From Beta vulgaris subsp. vulgaris (lineage: Eukaryota > Streptophyta > Magnoliopsida > Caryophyllales > Amaranthaceae): 64,000 nt of DNA. A model generated the notes under the pieces. The model saw only the letters and a program-made list of their open reading frames with translations, was not told the DNA's origin and made no database searches. This document shows positions 54,609 through 64,000 of this stretch, in pieces (the stretch's first letter is position 1; the number at the start of each line of letters is the position of its first letter). The stretch lies in the NCBI RefSeq assembly GCF_026745355.1, contig NC_079209.1, forward strand, positions 33,786,236-33,850,235, in the 5' to 3' direction. The translations under genes were made by a program, and so were the position numbers.

Positions 54609-56510
54609 CAACATGTTTTTTAAAATTAATCTACTGCCTATCAATTGCTTTTTATTTTCATTTTTGATATCGTGTTGTCATTCCTAATTGTTTGCTTAGC
54701 TTTATTGGATAATAAGGAGATCCCAAGGAATCCCTATAACTCCTCTATATTCGAAAATTGACCGTACTTTGAGGCAAGTTCGGAGGTTACTTGAGCATCA
54801 AATCGGGAGGATGAAATATTTTCAGACTCCTCAAGTGAGGCAAGTGATAAGCCATGGCCGAGGGTGACAACCCTTTATTTCAAGACTTTGGTAATCCGGA
54901 GGACTATGAGCTCACCGACGGATTTTTGCTCCCCACCACCAATACAAACTTCACCATTCATCCACAATATACACAAATGTTGTTTAAGGAGCAATTTTCC
55001 ATTGAGAATATTGATAGCTTCCTTGGGTTATAGGCCATGGTCCAAACTAACTAAGTCTATCAAGATTACATTTGTATGCATCTCTTCCGGTAATATTTTG
55101 TGGGGAAAGCATATAGGTGGCTCAAGAATCTCAAGCCAAACTCCTTGACTACTTGGAAGGGGGTAGACAAAGCTTTCCTAATAAAGTTTATATCGGAGGA
55201 GAAGACCGTGGAAATGAGAAGGAAGATCTCCAACTTCCAACAAGAACCGGATGAGTCTCTAGTTAAAGCTTGGGAACGATTCAATGAGTATACTGATTCT
55301 ACTTATTAGATTCTTCTATGATGCTCTTGATCCCATCAGTAGATCCAATCTTGATGCGGGAGCCGAAGGCCAAGGGAAAAGTTCCCTAATCTCAACTCAA
55401 AGATACAATTAAGGATGTAGTTCGCAATGATTCATGGGGTGGTAAGAGAAGAAGCAAGGCAAGGAAAAGCTAATGGGAAATTCGAGCTTGACCAAGAGTC
55501 CTCAAAGCTTTCATGAACTTTTTGACAATAAGATAGGGAAGGGGCAAGCTTCTTCTTCATCATCTTGGCAAGTAAACTCATTCTCATGTGAAATTTGTTG
55601 GGGTACCAAACCACGACACCTCTTACTATGGTGGTAAAGACCCCGAGCATGTGGCGGCTATGGGCTATCTCAAAAATCAAAGAGATCACAAGGATAACTG
55701 GAGAGGCCCTAAGCCTGATCTCAATTTAAGGTTCAATGACTTCGGTGGACCAACCGATATCAACAATCAAGTGAACGAAGGAGCTCCCTATTTACATCCA
55801 AATGCTAGAAACAATTTCAACAAGCCCCTTCCATAAAATCAATTTTAAAACCAACCCCCAACCACTTTCCCAAACACCTCCAACCCTCAAGGTGGTCCAT
55901 CTCTAAACACTCTTATTATCCTATACAACATCAAAAACATTACTCAACAATTTGAAAAAGTTGAGCAATCTTGTTTGAAAAGTAGACAAAAAGTTCCAAG
56001 AATCCACTTCTCACCAAAAGATCATTGACAATCAAGTTGCGTAACTTGCCGAGAGGGTTTCTCAACTCTCAAATGAGAAGCTTCCCGGTCAACCTACTCC
56101 GAATCCAGCAAATTCCCACCATGTGAAGGCCTTTTTCCCTAAGGTCCGGAAGATCTTACAAAGGACCCTAAGATGTGAAACAAGAGGAGGATAAGGAGAA
56201 AGAAGAACAAGTTGTTGAGAAAGGAGAAGATGAAATCCAAAAAGAGGGTATTGAGAAGGAGAAAGAGTTTGAGGTAGAAAAGCAAGCATCAACAAACGTC
56301 CAACCATCAAGATTCGATCCCTCCCCCCCCCCCAACCATTTCCAAAAAGGATAGTTGAGAGGAAGTTGAATGATAAGTACAACAAGTTCATGAACATGTT
56401 GAAAGGTCTTCAAGTCCACATTCCCTTGCTTGAGGCTATGTCTCAAATGCCATACTATAAAAATTTCTCAAGGAACTTCTTTCCAACAAGAAAAACTCAA
56501 TGAACAATAT
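54609..56510 (+). pseudogene. Athila-type gypsy gag remnant
   Basis: Open pieces carry the Athila gag core: KAYRWLKNLKPNSLTTWKGV, DKAFLIKFISEEKTVEMRRK and ISNFQQEPDESLVKAWERF (55,100-55,300), then RFFYDALDPISRSNLDAGA, the usual next block, in another frame. Further on are a Cys-poor linker, QQFEKVEQSCLKS, a Lys/Glu-rich stretch (56,160-56,290) and, near 56,330-56,450, KLNDKYNKFMNMLKGLQVH followed by PLLEAMSQMPYYKNF, typical of the gag-protease linker. A C-homopolymer at 56,321-56,331 lies inside it. No protease or RT follows. Confidence 0.82.
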
Positions 56511-57463
56511 ATATTCATATTAGATGGTTTTGTGTATTATACTGGATTTTGTGATTGGTTAATCTTTCTCATATTACCTTTTTTTCATGAAGGCCTTCCA
56601 ATCCTTGAAATTGGGTTATGCACCACCTGTTACATTTTTGTGCATATTATACAATGTGAAAAACCTTCAAATATCTCGACTTGGTGAGAAAATTAGAAGA
56701 GTATGTAGTGCGAATCATGCCCATGATGATTTTGACGAAGGAGATGATGAAGATTGTGTCCCTCTCATTTTAAGTTTCGTTGAGAATCTAGCAAGGCTAG
56801 ATTGTATTACTGACATCTTATACATAAGTTTTAGATTGTATGGTTCTTTGTGGTAATAGAAAAAAATTTCAAAATCAGTATAAAAGGTGCATTTTTGTTT
56901 TTATGTTGGGTGATTTTTAAGATAATTATTATAATTTCTTTTCAGATTTACTATTTTTTTGGTACTATAATTTTTGTTGTTTAATACTCTGCCTTTAATA
57001 TATTGTAATAATATATTTTAATTTGTATTTTTTATATTTTTGAATTTCGTATAATAATTTTTTGTCATTAGTTTCAATAAGTAGTGTTTTATTTTCTTTT
57101 AGCTTTTTTGTCTTTCAAATTGGATGGCAAAATGCAAAAAAAAAAAAAAAATTAACTTGTACCGATACCTATTGTTGTGGTTTTTCCATGAAACCGCAGC
57201 AATATGCCTATTTTTTTTATTAAATACAGCATATTGCTGCAATTTTCAAGAGAAACCGCAGCAATATGCTTTATAAATATGATATAAAAAAATTTATTGC
57301 TGGGATTTTACCCAGAAATTGCAGCAATATGTTCAAATATTGCTGCAGTTGAAAACCACAACAATATATTAATTACCAATTGCTGCCCCCTTATTTGTTG
57401 CGCGGCCAAAACCGCCGCAATAGGCCATTTAATAACCGCATCAATAAGCATTTATTCGACTAG
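56511..57463 (-). mobile_element. CACTA-3 end with TTGCTGCGG subterminal repeats
   Basis: The right end reads CACTAGTCGAATAAATGC on the minus strand (57,463 leftwards). Subterminal repeats ACCGCAGCAATATG and complements occur about nine times at 57,170-57,440. To the left, 56,590-56,853 has an open stretch (KAFQSLKLGYAPPVTFLCIL, then an acidic DDFDEGDDEDCVPLI) that may be the last exon of an element gene; it is not identified further. The other terminus was not found, so 56,511 is approximate. Confidence 0.65.
57170..57440. repeat. Subterminal repeats of CACTA-3
   Basis: Both orientations of a motif around GCAGCAATATGC/TTGCTGCGGTTTT are present; a poly-A run (57,138-57,152) precedes them. 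Confidence 0.8.
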
Positions 57464-58593
57464 TGATTTAACCCAAATCCATTTTGAACATGATGATTTG
57501 AGTTATTATATAACTAGTGTGTAGATTTTTTGGTTTGCATTAGTTGTTGGTCGAATTTCGGGAACATAAATGCGATTTTATGCTTATTTCGGCCTTTTCC
57601 CATCCAATTTGTATTTTTTGAGTTATTTAACCTCAAATTATTTTTGAACATGATAATATGAGGTATTATATAACTACGGTGTAGACTTTTAGGTTTTCAT
57701 CGATTGTTGGTCGAATTTCTGGAACGTCAATGCGATTTATTTAACCCCAAATTCTTTTTGAACATGATAATATGAGGTTTGCATTAGTTGTTGGTGGAAT
57801 TTCAGGAACTTAAATGTTATTTTAGGGCTATTTCGACCTTTTCCCGTCCACCCACACCCACCTGCCCACCCCACACCTCCCCACCCATGCACACCCATGC
57901 CCACCCACACCCTCTACACACCCCCACACTTGGCCACCTACCCACCTCCCTATCCCTCCCACACCTGCCTACCCACACCTCCCCACCCCTGCACACCACC
58001 CTACTAGCCCACCCACACCCCTGCCCAGCTCCCTACCCCTCGCGCACCTTCCCACCACACCCCTCCCACACCTCCCCACCCACACCTTCTGCCTACCCTA
58101 CACTCCCTGCGCACCTCCCCACCCCTCCCACACCTGTCCACCATACCTCTCTCACACCCTTACCCACTTCCCCACCCTTCCTAATCCTGTCCACCCACAC
58201 ATCCCTATCCCTGCGTGATCCCCACCCCATAACCATGCCCACCCAGAGAACTCCTACACCCTTACCCACCCTAAATCCCCTGGCCCCTGCCCACCCAATA
58301 CCCCAACACCCCTTCCCACCTTCCTACAAAGACCACCTCTCACACCCCACCCACACACCTCTCCCTAACCCCCTACACACTACTCCCCCACCCCTGCACA
58401 TCCCTCCCCAACCCCTCTGCACACCCCTCCTCAACCCCTACACACCCCTCCCCCACCTCTGTACACCTTCCCCAACCCCATGCCCACCCCTGCACACCCC
58501 TCCCCAACCCATTGCACACCCCCCACTTCTGACCACCCCAACCCCCTACCTACCCCACTCCCACCCCTGCACACCCCTCCCCAACACCTCTCT
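57464..58593 (-). mobile_element. Fragment of CACTA-1 type: tandem unit plus C-rich block
   Basis: 57,464-57,845 contains about two and a half units of the tandem repeat seen at 19,490-20,115, on the opposite strand (landmarks GAACATGATRATATGAGG, TTAACCCCAAATTC and CTATTTCGACCTTTTCCCGT). 57,845-58,593 is a 750-base C-rich block of CCCACC/CACACCCCT units. The 292-codon proline-rich ORF is a by-product. CACTA-3 seems to have inserted at or next to the tandem unit. Element boundaries unknown. Confidence 0.7.
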
Positions 58594-60147
58594 TGTAATC
58601 CCCCGTAAATTTATGAATTTTATAAATATATTCTACTATTTATATTTATATTTAAACATAATTTAGTTTGAAATGATTTATTTATTTAACGAAGGTTGAC
58701 TATTTTGGAAAGTCAGAGAAATTATTTTAAGGATCTAAGGTAGCTAAAATAATGTTGTTAAGGCATTTTGAAAAATGTTTGAAATACTAATTGGATTTGG
58801 AAAAGAAGTTTAAATGGGATTGAGGAACCCAAATTCTAAGTGGATTAGGAAAAGGATTTCTATTGATGTTAGAAGTTCTAAATCATCAATCCTATTCATC
58901 ATAAAACTCTATTGAAACCCAATTGCCTTTTCCTCAGCCCAAAAGGAAAGCCTACATATAAATATCTTAAACCCAATTTTTTTACCACACAAAATTTTCT
59001 CTTTCCTCCCTTGCATACAACCGGCGGCCTACACCCTCCTTGTTCTCTCACGTTATTTTCTTTCCTTCTCCCAATATCTTTCTTCTTCTTCAAGAAACAC
59101 TTTCTTCTCCATCAAGAAATGTCACAAACACCAAAAATCCATCACCACCGCCGCCTATTCGCTGGTGCTATTGTGTGCCCTAGGTCGGCGCCCCTTTCTT
59201 CCTTTGTTATCTTTGATTTGTTGGTTTAATCCTTTTCTTCCTCCTCAAGTTTTGATTTAAAGATTATGTTTTTATATTTTGTTTTAGTACTAATTATGAT
59301 TATTAACTTTAATTTACTGTTTTAATGATGAATCTATACAAATTATGTATTGAAAGAATAAAATTTCAGATTTGATTATTATATTAAGATTGATTTTTTA
59401 ATTATCAAAGCATGAATTTTTAGGTTGTTAAAGATTGGAAAATCATAGTAGCATGTTGTAAACTGTGAAGTTTACCTTATGATTTAAGCATGTTTAAGTA
59501 TGTTTAAAGAGAGTTTCAATAATTTATGAGTTGCTGGAATTTTACAAAGGTTGTTATTAATGGAGTTTTATGGGCTTTATTGACTTGTATGGTAGTACTA
59601 ATCTAGGTAAAATAAGTAATTGAAGTTTTAATGGTACAAACAAGTTTTAAATATTTTTAAAGATGAGTTAAAGTATTTTAAAGTTACTGGAATTTATTTG
59701 TAGTATTGATTTTGAATTATATTGGTTGCAGAGATTACTCAGTAGGTGATATTTAAGGGGATTAAAGGTGGCCTACTAATTTGTTTACACAAGGTACGTA
59801 CATACATATGTGCTATGTGATGTAGTATAATGATTTTAGGAAGGAAAAGTTGTAGTATCATGATTTTAGGAACTTTGTAAGTTCATATGTGATTTATATT
59901 ATGACTGAATTTCACATGTTTTATACCTGTGTGCAAGCATGTTGATTATGAGTTGAATATCATATTTGTATGGAATATTGATGCAAGCATGTTGGTTGGT
60001 AATTTTATTTATTAATTTACTTCGGAAATTAATATATTTATTGAGTTGGATCATGTTGCAATCATGTGTTCCCTTATATTATTATTTTAATGTCTTTATG
60101 AGAATTGTGGATCTTATTTGGTAAGTTGATAAATTATGCATTTGGAA
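58594..60147 (+). mobile_element. Chromovirus LTR, first copy
   Basis: Starts TGTAATCCCCCGTAAATTTA. It includes an AT-rich U3-like part, a pyrimidine-rich stretch with CCGGCGGCC and CACCACCGCCGCC (59,000-59,170), and from 59,400 sequence related to 18,055-18,480 and 31,190-31,620. It does not end in a recognisable CA terminus: at 60,148 the beginning of the same LTR starts again. ORFs at 58,899-59,229 are not credible. Confidence 0.65.
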
Positions 60148-60460
60148 TATAATCCCTTGTAATTTTATGGATTTTATAAATATATTTTACTATTTATATA
60201 TTTTACATTTAAACATAATTTTTTTTGAAATGATTTATTTATTTAAAGAAGGTTGACCATTTTAAAAGTCAAAAGAAATTATTTTATGGATTTAAAGAAG
60301 TTAAAATATTTTATTAAGGCATGCTTTGAAAAATGTTTGAAATACTAATTAAATTTGGAAAAGAAGTTTAAAAGGGCTTGAGGAACCCAAATTCTAAGTG
60401 CATTAGGAAAAGGATTTCTATTGATGTTAGGAGTTCTAAATCATCAATCCTATTCATCGT
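60148..60460 (+). mobile_element. Chromovirus LTR, second (partial) copy
   Basis: TATAATCCCTTGTAATTTTA onwards repeats 58,594-58,900 for about 310 bases (shared landmarks GAAATGATTTATTTATTTAA, GAACCCAAATTCTAAGTG and TCATCAATCCTATTCATC). It is cut by another LTR at 60,461. Confidence 0.8.
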
Positions 60461-60499
60461 TGTAATATCCCTGTTTTTAAGAACCTTTATTTAAAAGCT

Positions 60500-60850
60500 A
60501 AAAGTGGATAAGACCATCATTCTTAATGGTTAAGAAAGCTTGTGGATAAGCATTACCATTCTTAATGGTTAAGAAAGCTTGTGGATAAGCATTATCATTC
60601 TTAATGGTTAAGAAAGCTTGTGGATAAGCATTACCATTCTTAATGGTTAAGAAATCTTGTGGATAAGCATTATCATTCTTAATGATTAAGAAAAAGCTTG
60701 TGGATAAGTACCATCATTCTTAGTGGTTAAGAAAGGTTGTGGATAAGTACTAACATTCTTAGTGTTCAAGAAAGCTTGTGGATAAGGCACTATCTTTCTT
60801 AATGGTTAAGAAAGGTCAAAGAGGATAAGAACCATCATTCTTATTGGATA
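60500..60850. repeat. 39-bp minisatellite in LTR copy 3, about 9 units
   Basis: Inverted relative to the other two arrays: units around CATTCTTAATGGTTAAGAAAG and CTTGTGGATAAGCATTA, with more sequence variation than the array at 45,536. Confidence 0.9.
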
Positions 60851-61832
60851 AGAAGGCTTTGGAACTAGAAAGTCCTTAAGAGCCATAAACGTTAAGATTA
60901 TGAAAATCGTTTGGAGATTGTTTTATCGGGTAACGATAATGAACTTCCCGTTAAAGAGCCTTTCGGGGTTGAATCCGAGCTCAGAACCTAACCAAACTTG
61001 ATATATGACATGCTTGGGATGTCTTAAGGTTAAAATAGTCATTTATGCCCAAGAATTACGTGGCTCAATTAGGTAAATTGCTTACATGGTAAAACCTGGC
61101 CAACTGAAATTACAGCTCAGACCTATTCTCAAAGAAAGTTGCTTAGCAGCTACTCAAGTGTCGATCTCTCAAAGCCCTTTGTATGCATGAAATCCAACAC
61201 CTAAGGCTAACACCTCAAGCAATAATCACCCAAAAACTCCAAGAAACTGACCTTGCCCAGATGAGGTTTCCCTCCCCTGGGGGTACCGCCAGAACAGACT
61301 GTAAAAGTCTGTTATGGATTTTCGTCTCTTTTCTATTATTTCTTCCTCTTGGACACCCACTTTTCTTTACATAGAACTCTTCTATACATCCATACAAAGT
61401 ATTTCAAGCTTTGGTTCCAATCTTTAGACCATAAACTCATATAGAAAACCTTGCTGAAAGATCACATAAGTTGCTGTAAGTTCAACAGATTACACTTCTT
61501 GTATTTAAGCTTAGTTTTTCATATCTATAAGCTTGTCGAAACTAATCTTTAGAATTATATACATTCAGGGGAAGTTGTAGGAGTAGTTAACCAATTGGGT
61601 TAAGGAGTTTCGTGGCATTAAACATCATTAGTAAAGGTACACACTTAGTTTGGTTTTACCCTAGAGATTTCCATACCTATAGTTAGGTGATTGTTTCTTT
61701 CTAGTGTAAAGCATGTTTATGAAATGAATTTACTTATGATGTGTCTTTTATTATGTGTATATTGAGTATGTAACATGGATATAGCATGCTAAGGTTCATT
61801 AGAGATGTTTTATTTGACCTAAACAACACTTA

Positions 61833-61834
61833 TA
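61833..61834. repeat. Mariner target dinucleotide TA
   Basis: The related LTR reads ACTTATACACTAAG here (44,545 region, inverted), so the insertion used its TA. The right TA lies outside the window. Confidence 0.8.
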
Positions 61835-62345
61835 CTTCCTCCGTTTCAAAATAGATGGGACATTGTGATTAAAACGGACTCCTAGGCAAAATTTCATAAG
61901 TATGTTTAAGGGAGGTAGATTAAATGTAGTGGTCCCATGTGAAAAGGAGGGAGAAAATAAATTGTTGGGGACCACTTGCTGTTTTGCCGCCAGCTCTTTT
62001 GGAACAAAGGGGACCACTTTTTTTTTCCCTCCATATTTTTGGAAGTACATTAAACTTTTACACATTAATACACTACAACCAAAACAGAAAATTTAAAGTT
62101 CCCTTTCAAATTTCAAACCACTTAAAATTTAACTTAAGTTTAGTAGCAGATTTTTGTTTTCCCTATTTAAGGGTTACAAACATTCCCCAAAAAATTTAGT
62201 GTTCCTACCAACCAAAATGTAATTAAGGAGAACATTCTCTCCTACACATTCACTGCACACACGCAGCACTAGTTTTAGCAACAGAATTCTAAGGCAAAAA
62301 AAGTCAGTTTGTTAATCTCTTCATCATTTGCTGCATCTGGACAAA

Positions 62346-63838
62346 ATGGATGCAGCACAAGAAATGTACAATGCTGTTGTTGATGAAGAGGACTTGGATG
62401 AGTACTATCTACAACTACTTGATGAGACTGTGCCCAACTTCAACAATCAAATCTCCTCTGAACCAGAATCTGCTGCACAAGACCAAAACAGAAAAATTAA
62501 ACCTGAGATGAAGCATGAAAAGAGAAGGAGAGCTGTAGATGAATTGTTAATTATGGAAGAGAACGGAGTATTACCATATGGTGCATTGAAGAAGACAGCA
62601 GATAAGTATGGTGTTTCAAGACACACAATAGAGAGATTATGGAAAAGAGCATGCAATCAAAGAGTTACGGGTGATGTCATTGATGTCAGGTCAAGGAAAA
62701 AGGGAACTGTGGGAGGAAATCAATGGAATATAGTGAGGAGTTTCTCCAATCAGTGCCACTGAATTTACGCACTTCAGTTAGATGCTTTGCTGGGGCACTC
62801 AAAGTGTCTCCTTCAGCAATTTATAGACTGCTCAAGAAGGGGAAGTTCAGAAGCCATACAAGTAGCAACCATCCAAGTTTGACAGAGACTCACAAATTGG
62901 AGAGGATGAAGTGGGTGCTATCCCACATTCTACCTGGCACACCCACTGTACAAGCAGAGTTTATACACATGGAGAACATCATACACATTGATGAGAAATG
63001 GTTCTATTTGAACCCAGATACAAGGAGATTTTATTTATTGCCAAGAGAAGATGATCCATATAGATGTTGCCAATCAAAGAGATTCAAAATTAAAGCTATG
63101 TTTATGGGGGTAGTATCAAAACCAATGTATGATGGTCAAGGTAATCTCATTCATGATGGCAAGTTTGGCATCTTTCCTTTTGTAGAGAGGGTGGCAGCAA
63201 AATACACTACCAAAAACAGAGATAAGGGCACTATTGCAACAAAGGCTGTTGAGAGGATCACTCAGAAGGTCATCAGAGACATGATTATACAGAATGTACT
63301 GCCATCTATAATGAGTAAGTGGCCTGCTGGTATGTCCAAGGATATATTCATCCAACAGGACAATGCTAGACCTCACATACAAGGAAATGATGAGGCATTC
63401 AAGGCAGCAGCAACTGAAAATGGGTTCAACATCATGCTCATTCAACAGCCACCTCAGTCCCTAGATTTAAATGTTCTTGATTTAGGTTTTTTTAGAGCCA
63501 TACAAGCTTTAATGTATCAAACATTTCCTAAGAACATAGATGAGCTCATAACAAATGTGCAAGATGCATATGACAAATTTGATCCTAGTGTTATGAAATA
63601 CACATGGTTACAATTACAGTGGATTATGGTTGAGATTCTACAGGTTAGAGGAGGTAATAATTACAAGAACCCTCATCATGGGAAGGCAAGATTAGAAAGG
63701 TTGGGTCTTCTCCCAAAAACTGTCAAATGTGATCAAGTTATTGTGGATGAAGCTGTGCACTATTTGAATGAGAAGTTACCAAATGAAAGTGAACAACTTG
63801 AGTACTTTGACTGTGAGGGGGTCATTGATGAAGACTAA
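62346..63838 (+). pseudogene. Plant mariner transposase, DD39D, one frameshift
   Basis: ATG 62,346 (MDAAQEMYNAVVDEEDLDEY) opens a 139-codon reading with a DNA-binding helix-turn-helix: RRRAVDELLIMEENGV, LKKTADKYGVSRHTIERLWK. Near 62,725-62,735 the frame changes, and 62,723-63,838 (371 codons) holds the rest: PLNLRTSVRCFAGALKVSPS, a second helix-turn-helix, then the catalytic core. The Asp residues are in HIDEKWF (codon 62,990), QQDNARPH (63,359) and NVLDLGFF (63,479); exactly 39 residues lie between the second and third, as in plant DD39D mariners. YLLPREDDPYR is another family mark. Length (about 500 residues) is normal. One indel is the only defect I see. Confidence 0.92.
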
Positions 63839-64000
63839 AATGAATGGTATGTGTGCATTTTTTTGTGAAGATAATAGTTTTTTGGAAGTACATTAAAAGT
63901 GGGTGAATTTTGGGAAGAATATAGTTTTTGCAAAGAACATGTTTTATTTGGTAAATACATAACAATGCCATTGAAGTAGGAACTTTTGTTAAACTGCACA
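63839..64000 (+). other. Mariner 3' untranslated stretch
   Basis: No ORF; lies between the transposase stop and the missing 3' terminal repeat. Confidence 0.6.

Larger units (their letters stand above)
60461..61834 (+). mobile_element. Minisatellite-bearing gypsy LTR, copy 3
   Basis: Starts TGTAATATCCCTGTTTTTAA and corresponds to 45,965-44,550 read on the other strand. It holds about nine 39-bp minisatellite units (60,500-60,850). It stops at AACAACACTTATA where mariner begins; the remainder should lie beyond the mariner, outside the window. The five bases before it are ATCGT. Confidence 0.88.
61835..64000 (+). mobile_element. Plant mariner-like element, runs off the window
   Basis: The left terminus is CTTCCTCCGTTTCAAAATAG, the CTCCCTCCGTTYC form of plant mariner/Stowaway ends. 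A 500-base leader precedes the transposase (62,346-63,838). After the stop, non-coding sequence reaches the window edge without a terminal repeat, so the 3' end is missing. Confidence 0.92.

Noticed and set aside
57788..58666. 292-codon proline-rich ORF, possible cell-wall protein
   Set aside because: It follows a C-rich simple-sequence block with no signal peptide or ordered motif, and a similar block at 18,925-19,185 sits in the CACTA element.
62447..62656. Minus-strand ORF opposite mariner transposase
   Set aside because: Shadow of the transposase coding strand.

Overview
This is a plant nuclear window made almost entirely of nested, decayed transposable elements. Every coding trace I could identify belongs to a plant transposon lineage: Ty1/copia Sirevirus-like; Ty3/gypsy Tat, Athila and Tekay-like chromovirus; L1-type LINE; CACTA; Helitron; hAT and PIF/Harbinger MITEs; and a plant mariner. 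I see no host gene, tRNA, rRNA or CRISPR. The mix fits a repeat-rich, heterochromatic part of a dicot chromosome, possibly Caryophyllales (low confidence).

Left third (1-17,961). An outer Tat-type gypsy element (protease, RT, RNase H, integrase, then an antisense ORF) is split twice. A complete Sirevirus-like copia element (4,544-13,966) sits inside it with a perfect 5-bp target duplication GGTAT, about 1.15-kb LTRs, a primer site, polypurine tracts and an extra 3' ORF. A second, LTR-like insertion (about 15,002-16,626) breaks the integrase. A chromovirus-type LTR piece (1-1,077) lies at the left edge.

Middle-left (17,962-31,124). A chromovirus LTR fragment is cut by a CACTA element starting at 18,520. 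The CACTA element shows subterminal repeats, a C-rich block, a tandem array, an Ulp1-like (C48) protease and a TNP2-type transposase on the minus strand; a 298-bp Tourist-like MITE sits in its coding region. Next comes a RepHel Helitron with an RPA-like second gene, whose 3' terminus is at 31,124.

Centre (31,125-45,965). A second copy of the same chromovirus LTR is followed by an unrecognised acidic ORF, interrupted by a solo LTR of another family flanked by CAAAA. A Tekay-like gag-pol and an L1 LINE (ORF1 and half of ORF2) follow. The LINE is cut by another 3.4-kb LTR of the solo-LTR family.

Right third (45,966-64,000). In order: an LTR-like stretch; the 5' end of a second Tat element (TATA box, primer site, gag, start of protease) carrying a hAT MITE with an 8-bp target duplication; a CACTA element with a TNPA-like (Transposase_24) gene; an Athila gag fragment; the end of a third CACTA element; a fragment carrying the first CACTA's tandem repeat and a C-rich block; two partial chromovirus LTR copies; a third copy of the minisatellite-bearing LTR; and, inserted in that at a TA, a plant mariner whose DD39D transposase is nearly intact (one frameshift). 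The mariner runs off the window. Almost all coding regions carry stops or frameshifts, so the genes are described as remnants unless stated.
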